This document shows, piece after piece, positions 49,197 to 56,972 of a stretch of 64,000 nt of DNA. This DNA comes from an uncultured Pelagimonas sp. (GTDB taxonomy: Bacteria; Pseudomonadota; Alphaproteobacteria; Rhodobacterales; Rhodobacteraceae). Numbering within the stretch: position 1 is the stretch's first letter; every line of letters begins with the position of its first letter. Both the position numbers and the translations under genes were made by a program. A model generated the notes under the pieces. That model did not search any database. It was given only the letters and a program-made list of their open reading frames with translations, and had not been told where the DNA came from. Where the stretch lies: positions 310,001 through 374,000 of the forward strand of contig NZ_CANMKO010000001.1 in NCBI RefSeq assembly GCF_947498515.1, given 5' to 3'.

Positions 49197-50458
49197 TTGT
49201 TTTCCTGATCTATGTTGCGATTTTTGTCGCCTCCTACTTCCTAGTGAAATTTGTGGTGCAAAAGACCACCAATGATTTCACATCGTTGAAAACAGTGACC
49301 TTTGGCGATGAAAGCGCCGTCAAACCCGACCGCATGGCCAGCGTGATTTCGATCGCGACGATCTTCTTGCTCTGGGGGGCCTTTACCGGGTCGAACTTGG
49401 TGCCAAGCTTCTTGCATGCACCGGGGCCGTTTATGGGTGATGCGAGCTTTACCTACACCGCCACCGCAGATGGTCAGGAACCAGATGACGCGACTGTATT
49501 GGTCCGGGTTTTTGAGGTCGGCACCGATGTCGAAACTCCCGAAGTCGAGCCGGGTGACGGCTGGGCCAAGAATGACGCCGAAACAGTTGGCGCTTGGCGC
49601 TCGGGCTTGATCCGGGTCGATAAAAACGATGAGTTCGGTCGCAAAGAAGGTCACACAGTTACGGCTGTGAATGGGCAAGCTATTGCGCCGGGCGAGTCGG
49701 TTGAAACCGAATATGGCCGCGTCGGTATGAGCCCCAAAGGCACGCTTAATTTCGAACCGGCCAAGGGCTGGCAGATGGAGCCGATTTGGCTGCCATCACC
49801 AGAGGCGGTAGCCGCGCGCTTTGTCGATATTGCCCAAAACGGCTATCGTGGAAGCTCACTCTGGGCGCATCTCGGCATCTCGCTCCAGCGGGTGATCTTG
49901 GGTTTCTTCTTTGGCGCTTTGGTCGGCATTCCACTTGGTTATGCCATGGGGCTCAGCGGCTGGTTCCGCGGTTGGTTTGACCCGATCGTCGAATTTATGC
50001 GCCCGGTTCCACCGCTTGCTTTGATCCCGCTGGTGATCATCTGGGCCGGGATTGGTGAAACAGGCAAAGTCATCCTGCTGTTCCTTGCGGCGCTCTGGAT
50101 TATGGCGATTGCAGCGCGGGCCGGTGTGTCTGGCGTGGCGATTTCCAAGGTACACGCGGCCTATAGTTTGGGCGCGAGCAAGGCACAGATCATGCGCCAT
50201 GTCATTGTTCCCAATAGCTTACCGGAGATCTTCACCGGGGCACGGGTTGCGATGGGCGTCTGTTGGGGCACTGTTGTTGCGGCGGAACTTGTCGCGGCGG
50301 AACAGGGTGCCGGTATGATGATCATGGTCGCATCCAAGTTCCAGCTAACCGATATCGTGATCATGGGTATCATCCTGATCGGTATCATTGGCTTTGGGAT
50401 CGATATCCTAATGCGTCTGGCTGAAAAGGCATTGGTGCCTTGGAAGGGCAAGATCTGA
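49193..50458 (+). CDS. tauC: Taurine ABC transporter permease with large extracytoplasmic insert
   Basis: A 421-residue permease, roughly 150 residues longer than typical TauC (about 275). Two N-terminal helices (about 2-24 and 50-72) are followed by an insert of about 125 residues (about 76-200) that is hydrophilic and beta-rich (FTYTATADGQEPDDATVLVR; HTVTAVNGQAIAPGESVETE). The rest is the standard permease domain with the EAA loop VHAAYSLGASKAQIMRHVIV. The insert probably sits in the periplasm, where it could contact TauA. Transcribed with tauB (ATGA overlap; GGAGG upstream). Confidence 0.9.
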   Translation: MIVFLIYVAIFVASYFLVKFVVQKTTNDFTSLKTVTFGDESAVKPDRMASVISIATIFLLWGAFTGSNLVPSFLHAPGPFMGDASFTYTATADGQEPDDATVLVRVFEVGTDVETPEVEPGDGWAKNDAETVGAWRSGLIRVDKNDEFGRKEGHTVTAVNGQAIAPGESVETEYGRVGMSPKGTLNFEPAKGWQMEPIWLPSPEAVAARFVDIAQNGYRGSSLWAHLGISLQRVILGFFFGALVGIPLGYAMGLSGWFRGWFDPIVEFMRPVPPLALIPLVIIWAGIGETGKVILLFLAALWIMAIAARAGVSGVAISKVHAAYSLGASKAQIMRHVIVPNSLPEIFTGARVAMGVCWGTVVAAELVAAEQGAGMMIMVASKFQLTDIVIMGIILIGIIGFGIDILMRLAEKALVPWKGKI

Positions 50459-50478
50459 TCAGGTCCAACACAGAATGC

Positions 50479-50512
50479 AAAAAGGGCGGGGTGTTATTCC
50501 CCGCCCTTTTTT
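50479..50512 (+). terminator. Terminator after tauC
   Basis: AAAAA-GGGCGGGG-tgttatt-CCCCGCCC-TTTTTT; the A- and T-runs make it usable from both sides, serving also the convergent zinc-ribbon gene. Confidence 0.9.
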
Positions 50513-50530
50513 CTATCTAAAAACTTGTGT

Positions 50531-51478
50531 TTACCCGTCTGACGCAGGGGCCTCAGCTTCGGAACTCATCCCGTCAAGTGTGGTGAGCAAATGTGTCACC
50601 TGCCCATCAAGCCAGCCGCGACCGGCGTCGACTTTGGCGACATAGCCGTCCAGCGCCGGTTTTGCCTGCGGCAGGGCCGCGCTAATCTGGGGGGCAAAGA
50701 CATAGGCCCCAACCGCAATCGCAGCCAAGACTGCGATGGTCAAAAAGCCTTTGCCAAACCCGCCCTTTTTCTGGGGCTTGTCTGGGGCAAGCTCTTCTCC
50801 CGGCGCGCTGTCAATAACCCGCGACTCGGAACTGGAGCGCAGGGTTTGATTGATTTCCTCGACATCGGGCAACAAATCCCGACGCGATCCGGCGGCTGCA
50901 GCAGCCGCCGCCTGAGCCACTGCAAAATCACGATCCTGCGCCGGTTCGGTTTGGGGCATTGGATGTGGTTCCGGCGCCGCTGGGGGCGGGGGTGTAGGGG
51001 CCGCCGCCGGTTCTTCACCGCGCATTTTGGCCATGCGATCTCGGGCCTCGCGCGATCTGCGGGCTTGTTCGCCTTCGCCGGGATCTTGAAGGCCAAGATC
51101 GGGCTGGCTTTCTAACGCTTGAGCGGCCCGCTGGCTGGCTTCGAACTCACGTTCTTCACGGAACAACTCGGCCATATCGGGATCGATCTGTCGCTTGGCC
51201 GGCGCGGGTTCGGGTGCCGGAGGCGGTGAAAACTCCGGGTCCGAGGATGGTTCCGGCGCGGGGGGCGGTGTTTGCGCCTCAGCCTCTGGGGCCCATTCCG
51301 TATCTGGAACCGGTTGGTTCAACTCTTCTGTGAGCTCCAAATCCTGATCTGGATGGCGCTGAAACCACGTGTGACCACAGTTTGAACACTGCACATCGCG
51401 CCCGGCATCGGGCACGACATCAGCGGGCACTTCGTATTGCGCCCCGCAATTTGGACAGATCAACCTAATTCTGCTCAC
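50531..51478 (-). CDS. MJ0042-type zinc-ribbon membrane protein
   Basis: A 315-residue protein beginning with a CxxC zinc ribbon (IRLICPNCGAQYEVPADVVP, then VQCSNCGHTWFQ) of the MJ0042 class. A long low-complexity Pro/Glu/Ala-rich linker (about residues 45-230) follows, then one membrane helix (about 250-272, FLTIAVLAAIAVGAYVFA) and a short C-terminal tail. The chosen start is a GTG matching family N-termini; an ATG 18 codons upstream is possible. It is divergent from ftsE, the common arrangement in Rhodobacterales. Function unknown; a cytoplasmic sensor or scaffold is possible. Confidence 0.83.
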   Translation of the reverse strand: MSRIRLICPNCGAQYEVPADVVPDAGRDVQCSNCGHTWFQRHPDQDLELTEELNQPVPDTEWAPEAEAQTPPPAPEPSSDPEFSPPPAPEPAPAKRQIDPDMAELFREEREFEASQRAAQALESQPDLGLQDPGEGEQARRSREARDRMAKMRGEEPAAAPTPPPPAAPEPHPMPQTEPAQDRDFAVAQAAAAAAAGSRRDLLPDVEEINQTLRSSSESRVIDSAPGEELAPDKPQKKGGFGKGFLTIAVLAAIAVGAYVFAPQISAALPQAKPALDGYVAKVDAGRGWLDGQVTHLLTTLDGMSSEAEAPASDG

Positions 51479-51631
51479 CCTATGTCCCCTTAACACTGCT
51501 ACCCAAGGCCCTTTGGCGACAATAGGTTGCATGGATCGGCGGGAAAAGTCCAATTTTACCAACGCGACGTTGCAAGATTGTCCGCACTGCGGCAAAACAG
51601 GTCCGTTGGAAATGTCACAGGCGGTACGGGC

Positions 51632-52309
51632 GTGATTGAGCTAGACAATGTTGCCTATAGCTATGGCGGTGATGCTTTGCTGAACGATATCTCGTTTAGC
51701 CTTGCCCCCGGGTCGTTCCATTTCCTGACCGGACCATCCGGATCCGGCAAAACCACCTTTCTAAAACTGTGTTATGGGGCCTTGTTACCAACCGAAGGTG
51801 ACGTGCGCATTTTTGACCATTCCGCCAAAGACATGGGCCGTGACGCCGTGGCCTACGCGCGCCGTCGGATTGGCGTGGTGCATCAGGATTGCAAGTTCCT
51901 TGATCACCTGCCGCTGAATGAAAACATTGCGCTGCCACTGTCGGTGTCGGGTCAGGCAACGCCGGATCAATTTGCCAACCTTCAGGAACTGATGTCTTGG
52001 GTTGGGTTGGTTGGCCGGGGTGAGGCGCTTCCGCCCGAGTTATCCGGTGGCGAACGGCAACGCGCGGCCTTGGCGCGGGCTTTGATTATGTCTCCCGATG
52101 TGATTTTGGCAGATGAACCCACCGGGAACGTTGATTGGGAAATGTCGCAACGGCTTTTGCGATTGCTGGTTGAGCTGAATAAAATGGGCAAGACGGTGAT
52201 GATCGCCACCCATGACATGGCGCTGATCCGTGCCGCCAAGGCGCTTGTCTCGGCCCGTGTCTTGCGGATTTCCAACAATACCCTGCAATCGGCGGGGGTG
52301 GACCTGTGA
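51632..52309 (+). CDS. ftsE: Cell division ATP-binding protein FtsE
   Basis: A 225-residue ABC ATPase that, with FtsX, activates murein hydrolases at the division septum. Walker A LTGPSGSGKTTFL, Q-loop VVHQDCKFLDHL, signature LSGGERQRAALARAL, Walker B VILADEPTGNVDWE and TVMIATHD. The start is a GTG (VIELDNVAYSYGG) giving the usual FtsE length; an earlier ATG would add an unrelated 35 residues. Start overlaps: its TGA overlaps the ftsX GTG (GTGA). Confidence 0.92.
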   Translation: MIELDNVAYSYGGDALLNDISFSLAPGSFHFLTGPSGSGKTTFLKLCYGALLPTEGDVRIFDHSAKDMGRDAVAYARRRIGVVHQDCKFLDHLPLNENIALPLSVSGQATPDQFANLQELMSWVGLVGRGEALPPELSGGERQRAALARALIMSPDVILADEPTGNVDWEMSQRLLRLLVELNKMGKTVMIATHDMALIRAAKALVSARVLRISNNTLQSAGVDL

Positions 52310-53211
52310 AGCGCATACTTGAGTTTTTGTCGCCACTGTTGCACGCCGATGCGGGTGCTGACCGGGTTGTTCCACCATCCGGGTTTACGGTGCGCCTAAC
52401 GGTTTTCACCTCGGCGGCCATGGCGTTTTTGACGGTTTTTGCACTGGCGTTGTCTCTGGCCTCTGGCCGCTTGGGGCAAAGCTGGGGGGATGAGCTGGCG
52501 CGCTCATCGACCATCCGCATTTCTGCTCCGGCCGGGCAAATGGCGGCGCAGACCGAAGCGGCGCTCAAGGTTTTGACGCAAACGCCCGGCGTCGCCTCGG
52601 CCCGCGCGCTCAGCGATGAAGAACAACAAGCGCTTCTTGAGCCTTGGTTTGGTCCCGGCTTGCCGATTGATCAATTGCCGGTGCCACAGTTGATAGATAT
52701 TTCGGAAACTGCCGAAGGGTATGATTCAGACGGCTTGCGCTTGCGGCTTCAGGCCGAAGCACCCGGCGCGGTTCTTGATGAACATGCCCGCTGGCGCAAA
52801 CCGCTTGTTGCGGCGGCGGGGCGTTTGAAATTGCTTGGTTGGGTGTCGATCTTGCTGATCACGGCGACGACGGGCGCGATGGTGACCTTGGCGGCCAATG
52901 CCTCGCTTGCGGCGAACGCACAGGTGATCGAAGTCCTGCGCTTGGTTGGTGCGACCGATGGCTATATCGCTTCGGCTTTTGTGCGCCGCTATACGCTGCG
53001 GGTTCTGGTTGGGGCGGCGGTCGGAACCGTCGCCGGGTTTGTCGCGATCTTGTTGATGCCCGGTGGCTCGGACGCTGGCGGGTTCTTGACCGGGTTACGT
53101 TTTCAAGGCTGGCATTGGCTTTGGCCGGCGGTTGTTCCGCCCTTGGCCGCCATGGTCGCCTTTGCTGCAACACAAGCCGCCGCTCGGCGCGTTTTGGGGG
53201 AATTGGCCTGA
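52306..53211 (+). CDS. ftsX: Cell division protein FtsX
   Basis: A 301-residue FtsX-type permease: an N-terminal helix (about 24-46), a periplasmic loop (about 50-165), and three C-terminal helices (about 175-300) with the NAQVIEVLRLVGATDGYIAS coupling motif. It connects the FtsE ATPase to periplasmic EnvC/amidase-type partners. GTG start overlapping the ftsE stop. Its stop overlaps the ATG of the next gene (TGATG). Confidence 0.9.
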   Translation: MKRILEFLSPLLHADAGADRVVPPSGFTVRLTVFTSAAMAFLTVFALALSLASGRLGQSWGDELARSSTIRISAPAGQMAAQTEAALKVLTQTPGVASARALSDEEQQALLEPWFGPGLPIDQLPVPQLIDISETAEGYDSDGLRLRLQAEAPGAVLDEHARWRKPLVAAAGRLKLLGWVSILLITATTGAMVTLAANASLAANAQVIEVLRLVGATDGYIASAFVRRYTLRVLVGAAVGTVAGFVAILLMPGGSDAGGFLTGLRFQGWHWLWPAVVPPLAAMVAFAATQAAARRVLGELA

Positions 53212-53960
53212 TGCAATGGCTCAAATCACTGATCTTTGTGATCTACATCTACTTGTTTATGGCCGTTTGGGGCATCGTCTGCTTTCCGCTTTTGCTGCAT
53301 CCCAAGGGCGCGCGCTGGGTCTGTGGTGTCTATGCCAGCCATGTGATTTGGCTGGCGCGGGTGATGCTTGGTATTCGCTCAGAGGTTCGTGGTGAGATTC
53401 CAACCGGAGAGGTTGTGATTGCCGCCAAACACCAAAGCTTCCTTGATATCATGATCATCTACAATGCCGTGCCAGCGGCAAAGTTCATCATGAAACGCGA
53501 GCTGATCTACACGCCATTCATCGGGCAATATGCGTGGCGTCTGGGCTGTGTTCCGGTCAATCGCGGCAAGCGCGGTCAGGCGATTTCCAAGATGTTGGAA
53601 GACGTCAAAAAGGGCTCGGCACAACCGGGTCAATTGGTGATTTATTCACAAGGCACCCGCGTCGCGCCGGGGGATTACAAACCCTACAAAATCGGCACGG
53701 CGGCGATTTACCGCGAAACCGGTTGGCCCTGTGTGCCTGCCGCCACCAATGTTGGCCTGCTGTGGCCGCGCAAAGGGATATTGCGCAAGCCGGGGCTGGC
53801 GGTTGTTGAGTTCCTGGACCCAATCCCACCCGGTGTCGATAAGGCGGCGTTCATGTCTCAGTTGGAAACAACGGTCGAAGCCAAATCAAATGAGCTGATG
53901 AAGGAGCTTGGGTTTGATGCGGAAAGTCACCTCGCTGCAAGAGCTAAGCAATCTGTATGA
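53211..53960 (+). CDS. plsC: 1-acyl-sn-glycerol-3-phosphate acyltransferase
   Basis: A 249-residue membrane acyltransferase making phosphatidic acid from lysophosphatidic acid. A hydrophobic N-terminal helix (SLIFVIYIYLFMAVWGIVCF) is followed by the catalytic HxxxxD motif in AAKHQSFLDIMI. The usual FPEGTR motif III is YSQGTR, with Gln in place of Glu, a variant common in some alphaproteobacteria. The ATG overlaps the ftsX stop by one base. A longer frame reading in from ftsX is spurious. Confidence 0.9.
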   Translation: MQWLKSLIFVIYIYLFMAVWGIVCFPLLLHPKGARWVCGVYASHVIWLARVMLGIRSEVRGEIPTGEVVIAAKHQSFLDIMIIYNAVPAAKFIMKRELIYTPFIGQYAWRLGCVPVNRGKRGQAISKMLEDVKKGSAQPGQLVIYSQGTRVAPGDYKPYKIGTAAIYRETGWPCVPAATNVGLLWPRKGILRKPGLAVVEFLDPIPPGVDKAAFMSQLETTVEAKSNELMKELGFDAESHLAARAKQSV

Positions 53961-54519
53961 TGCACCAATGGAGTTGGCGTTGCGCAAGGTCGCGCACCGT
54001 CTGACGCCGCTTTATCAACGCTGGATCGAAGGGTCGCGGTTTTGCGTTTTGTCTTCTGTTGGCCCGGACGGGGTGCATGGTTCGCCACGCGGGGATGACG
54101 GCCCGGTGGTGCGCATCGTTAATGACAAAACCATCCATATGCCGGATTGGCGCGGCAACAATCGGCTCGATGTTTTGCGCGATATCGTCTGCGATGGGCG
54201 CGTGGCTTTGCTGTTTCTGGTGCCGGGGTCGAACACCACGGTGCGCGTCAACGGACGTGCCGTTTTGACGGATGATAGTGGCTTGCGCGAAAGCTTTGCT
54301 CGCAAATCCATTTTGCCAACAACCGTTATCGTGGTCGTGGTTGAAGAAGTTTATACCCAATGTGCCAAGGCTTTGATGCGGTCGGGGTTATGGGCGCGGG
54401 ATGATGCCGCTGGCCTGCCCACTGTTGGCGAGATTTTGCAGGATATGACCGAGGGCGATGTTGCGGCAAAACCCTATGACGACGGCTATGTGGAAAATGC
54501 CAAACCGCGCATGTGGTGA
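53917..54519 (+). CDS. Pyridoxamine 5'-phosphate oxidase family (MSMEG_1061-like) flavoprotein
   Basis: A 200-residue split-barrel protein: FCVLSSVGPDGVHGSPRGDD, then IHMPDWRGNNRLDVLRDIVC, and LLFLVPGSNTTVRVNGRAVL, the FMN/F420-binding core of PPOX-type proteins. Residues DWRGNNRLD match the MSMEG_1061 subgroup of FMN proteins. AAGGAG lies ten bases before the chosen ATG, which overlaps the plsC coding region by 44 bp. It ends the ftsE-ftsX-plsC run. Substrate unknown. Confidence 0.85.
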   Translation: MRKVTSLQELSNLYDAPMELALRKVAHRLTPLYQRWIEGSRFCVLSSVGPDGVHGSPRGDDGPVVRIVNDKTIHMPDWRGNNRLDVLRDIVCDGRVALLFLVPGSNTTVRVNGRAVLTDDSGLRESFARKSILPTTVIVVVVEEVYTQCAKALMRSGLWARDDAAGLPTVGEILQDMTEGDVAAKPYDDGYVENAKPRMW

Positions 54520-54524
54520 GCTGC

Positions 54525-54585
54525 AAATTCCATGGATGGAATTTGGGTGCCAAGCTTTACGCGACGCGCAAGACCATGCACCCAA
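54525..54585 (+). terminator. Hairpins after the PPOX-family gene
   Basis: AAATTCCA-tgga-TGGAATTT (54525-54544) followed by arms TTGGGTGC (54543-54550) and GCACCCAA (54578-54585). No T-tract, so termination is uncertain; it lies between two convergent genes. Confidence 0.45.
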
Positions 54586-54593
54586 TGCTTGTG

Positions 54594-55121
54594 TTAGGCG
54601 TCTTGCGCGGAGGGAAATCGGATGAACAAAGCGCTACCCGCGTTTTCGCCCCAATCAGGGTAGGCAAACAAAAACAGTCCCCAGCGCCCCCGCGTGCCAG
54701 TCGGAGCGCTTTCCCAGCCTGAAAAAACGCTGCCCATTTGAGCTTTGGGATCAAAGCTCAACTCCGGAAAATGTTTGACTTGCAATGCTGTTACCAACCG
54801 TTTCAGCTCGAATGCGTCCCGCTCAAATAGGGCATTGGGATGAGCAGTCCGGATTTCGCAGCCACTGTTGGTCAGGCTAAGAAAGCTGCGCGATTTCACG
54901 TCTAGCCAAGAGCTTTCCGGCCATTTGATCTTGTAAAGGCCGAAAGCCATGGGATCGGTGGGGATACCCTTGGCCCGCGTGACGCATATGTCTTCAAAAA
55001 GTGTTGCAATGCGACCAGCGCGCTTGGGGTCCGGCCAAAGCATCCCAGCACCGGCATACCCGACAACAAACCCAATCATTACCACGAGGCCCAAGCGGCC
55101 CGGCGTCACAACACATTTCAT
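54594..55121 (-). CDS. Membrane-anchored protein of unknown function
   Basis: A 175-residue protein with one N-terminal membrane helix (about residues 8-27, GRLGLVVMIGFVVGYAGAGM), then a soluble, probably periplasmic domain with two cysteines (ICVTRAKG and SGCEIRT), perhaps disulfide-linked. The start MKCVVTPGRLG was chosen; upstream only a TTG 14 codons earlier is available. No family recognised. It follows the R-body locus on the same strand, after a hairpin, so it may or may not belong to it. Confidence 0.65.
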   Translation of the reverse strand: MKCVVTPGRLGLVVMIGFVVGYAGAGMLWPDPKRAGRIATLFEDICVTRAKGIPTDPMAFGLYKIKWPESSWLDVKSRSFLSLTNSGCEIRTAHPNALFERDAFELKRLVTALQVKHFPELSFDPKAQMGSVFSGWESAPTGTRGRWGLFLFAYPDWGENAGSALFIRFPSAQDA

Positions 55122-55201
55122 TTCTAAAACCGACCGGTCATCAATGTGACCAACCGATAGCAAAAGACGTTAACGGATGAAACACTCAACGAACAAAGAG
55201 G

Positions 55202-55231
55202 CGCGATCTGACAGCGGGCCACCAGATCGCG
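55202..55231 (-). terminator. Hairpin downstream of the R-body locus
   Basis: Nine-base arms CGCGATCTG and CAGATCGCG around a 12-base loop, 60 bp after the last gene of the reb locus. T-rich sequence follows only loosely on the minus strand (CCTCTTTGTTC). Confidence 0.55.
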
Positions 55232-55294
55232 GTATTTTGGGAGTTCTCGAGATCACCCCGAAACTTCTCCGGCACCCCCATGATTACCTCGTTA

Positions 55295-55657
55295 TTACCC
55301 CGGCATTTTCTCGACTTCGGCAAGCATGTCGCGCGCGTTCGAAACAGCCTGCTGGGCGGTTTTCATGATCGCTTCGCCGGCGTCCAAATCCCCCTTAGCT
55401 TGCGCCGCGACCGCCGCAGAGAGCGCGGCTTCGGACAAGATTTGTGTCCGCCGAAGATGCGCCACGGCGTCTTGTCGGGCCAGATTGCGGGCCAGCGCGC
55501 GCGCCTTGGCATCGGCCTCGGCCATCAAGGCGCGGGAGTCCGATGTGGCGCTTTCGTTCAATGTTTTCAACGTGTCTTCGATCTGGCTGTTGATCGCCGT
55601 AACCGCGGCCCCATCGTCATCCAGAACACTCGCTTTGTCGGAGGAGTCTTTGGTCAT
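55295..55657 (-). CDS. Alanine-rich helical protein at the end of the R-body locus
   Basis: A 120-residue, almost entirely helical protein rich in Ala, Asp, Glu and Lys (SVLDDDGAAVTAINSQIEDT; ALSAAVAAQAKGDLDAGEAI). AGGAG lies just before the chosen ATG, which is one base after the stop of the preceding RebB-like gene. It does not carry the RebB signature (ITDAVTQ), so it may be a chaperone, regulator or minor component of the R-body. No named family recognised. A longer upstream frame is out of context. Confidence 0.72.
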   Translation of the reverse strand: MTKDSSDKASVLDDDGAAVTAINSQIEDTLKTLNESATSDSRALMAEADAKARALARNLARQDAVAHLRRTQILSEAALSAAVAAQAKGDLDAGEAIMKTAQQAVSNARDMLAEVEKMPG

Positions 55658-55658
55658 C

Positions 55659-55883
55659 TTACGCTCCTGTTCCCATCTGTTTGATCGCTGCGGCAAGGGC
55701 CGCATCTGCCAGAATTTGTGTGGCCTCTTGTTGTGCTGTGGCGTTTTGATCCGCGGCGGCCATGGCGGCGGCAAAGGATTGGTTGATCACGCCGCGCGCA
55801 ACGGACCCGGCCGTTCCAAGCGTTAAAAGGGTTGTTTGACTAACCGTATCGGTGATCTGGCCATTGGTGGCTGTTGGAAGCAT
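55659..55883 (-). CDS. RebB-family R-body protein, paralogue 4
   Basis: A 74-residue protein with the RebB pattern: LPTATNGQITDTVSQTTLLT at the N-terminus and a helical C-terminal part rich in Ala and Gln (AAMAAADQNATAQQEATQIL). It is the most divergent of the four RebB-like paralogues here. RebB proteins polymerise into R-bodies, coiled protein ribbons that extend to rupture membranes. Confidence 0.82.
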   Translation of the reverse strand: MLPTATNGQITDTVSQTTLLTLGTAGSVARGVINQSFAAAMAAADQNATAQQEATQILADAALAAAIKQMGTGA

Positions 55884-55893
55884 GTCGCCGCTC

Positions 55894-56118
55894 CTATGTC
55901 TTGTTCAGCGCGGCTGCTGCGCTGGTTGTAATGGCACCTCGCAAGACGGACATCCGGGCCGAGCTCGCTTGTTGTGCCTGCAATTGCATCCCGAACGCCT
56001 GAGCCAAAGATTGACTTGATGCGCCGATCGCCGTTGCGCTGGCTTGACCCAAAACCGACAGGTTTGATTGGGTGACGGCGTCGGTGATTTGGTCGTTGAT
56101 CGCAGTTGGCCATGCCAT
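55894..56118 (-). CDS. RebB-family R-body protein, paralogue 3
   Basis: A 74-residue protein starting MAWPTAINDQITDAVTQSNL, the RebB signature (ITDAVTQ), followed by an Ala/Ser/Gln-rich helix (ASSQSLAQAFGMQLQAQQAS) and ending in NKT. It lies two bases after the stop of paralogue 2. AGGAG of the next gene overlaps its TAG. Confidence 0.88.
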   Translation of the reverse strand: MAWPTAINDQITDAVTQSNLSVLGQASATAIGASSQSLAQAFGMQLQAQQASSARMSVLRGAITTSAAAALNKT

Positions 56119-56120
56119 AA

Positions 56121-56381
56121 TTACGTTCCCTTCGCCGGATCGGTTGGTGTCGATGTTTTCGACGTATATAGCGTCGCAACACCCATTGTTGTCGCGGCTT
56201 GGGCGGTGACGTTGGCTTGTTGAGATGCGTTCACCGCATTTTCAAACGCGATGCCGGTGCTATGGGCCATGGTTTGAAAGAGCGACCCCATCGCCATCGC
56301 AGGTGCTTCGCCAACGGTTTTGACATTGTTCTGGGTGACGGCGTCGGTGATTTCGGAATTTACAGCTGTTGGAAAGGCCAT
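56121..56381 (-). CDS. RebB-family R-body protein, paralogue 2
   Basis: An 86-residue RebB protein: AFPTAVNSEITDAVTQNNVK, then GEAPAMAMGSLFQTMAHSTG, the core of the RebB (PF11747-type) domain, and ASQQANVTAQAATTMGVATL. The last 12 residues are a Thr/Pro/Lys tail. It is about 80 percent identical to paralogue 1 over the first 74 residues, pointing to recent duplication. Its ATG overlaps the stop of paralogue 1 (TAATG). Confidence 0.92.
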   Translation of the reverse strand: MAFPTAVNSEITDAVTQNNVKTVGEAPAMAMGSLFQTMAHSTGIAFENAVNASQQANVTAQAATTMGVATLYTSKTSTPTDPAKGT

Positions 56382-56644
56382 TATTTTTTCGCCTTTTCTG
56401 TCGGCTCTTCTGCCTTCACCTCAGAGCTGTAGAGAAGGGAAACACCCATCGTTGTCGCAGCTTGGGCGGTGATGTTAAGCTGTTGCGACGCGCTTACGGC
56501 GTTTTCAAACAAAAGGCCGGTGCTATGGGCCATGGTTTGAAACAGAGTTCCCATGGCCATGGCTGGGGCCTCGCCAAGCACCTTGACGTTGGCTTGGGTG
56601 ACGGCATCGGTGATTTGTGAATTGACGGCTGTTGGTTCTGCCAT
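56381..56644 (-). CDS. RebB-family R-body protein, paralogue 1
   Basis: An 87-residue RebB protein: AEPTAVNSQITDAVTQANVK, then GEAPAMAMGTLFQTMAHSTG and ASQQLNITAQAATTMGVSLL, followed by a charged tail (EVKAEEPTEKAKK). RebB-family proteins are the structural subunits of refractile bodies, best known from Caedibacter and also present in many free-living proteobacteria. AGGGAA precedes the ATG. It is the first full RebB gene of the operon, 12 bp after a small upstream gene. Confidence 0.93.
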   Translation of the reverse strand: MAEPTAVNSQITDAVTQANVKVLGEAPAMAMGTLFQTMAHSTGLLFENAVSASQQLNITAQAATTMGVSLLYSSEVKAEEPTEKAKK

Positions 56645-56656
56645 GAGGTGTTCCCT

Positions 56657-56833
56657 TTAATTCTGCTTCTGGGTCAATAGGTTTTCGATCAACTCGACGG
56701 TCTCGCGCATATGCGCTTGCTGTCGGGTTTGCTGATCGGCCACCGCGTCTAGCATCATGCGCGACACGGTTTCGGCGGTTTGCAAAGAGGCTAACGCCAC
56801 CTTTTCAGCGGATTTTAGATCAATGTCGGACAT
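56657..56833 (-). CDS. 58-residue helical protein heading the R-body locus
   Basis: A small, fully helical protein (MSDIDLKSAEKVALASLQTA, then ETVSRMMLDAVADQQTRQQA and HMRETVELIENLLTQKQN). AGGAGG lies a few bases before the ATG. It is the first gene of the RebB operon and may be a RebB-related or accessory component; it lacks ITDAVTQ. An upstream in-frame extension overlaps a terminator and is not credible. Confidence 0.72.
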   Translation of the reverse strand: MSDIDLKSAEKVALASLQTAETVSRMMLDAVADQQTRQQAHMRETVELIENLLTQKQN

Positions 56834-56917
56834 AGGCCCTCCTGTTCGCGAGTTCAGCCTATGGGTGAAGATGACGCAAGGGAAGACATATTTTTGGTTG
56901 TGCTGACAAGGCACAAA

Positions 56918-56944
56918 AAAGCCCCCGCACAAGGCAGGGGCTTT
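56918..56944 (-). terminator. Terminator of the sucA-odhB-lpd transcript
   Basis: On the minus strand AAAGCCCCTGC and GCGGGGGCTTT (one T-G pair) around CTTGT, followed by TTTTTG. It lies 29 bp after the lpd stop and separates lpd from the reb operon, whose promoter must be in the next ~85 bp. Confidence 0.92.
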
Positions 56945-56972
56945 CGACATTTTTTAAATGCTAAATGGGTGT

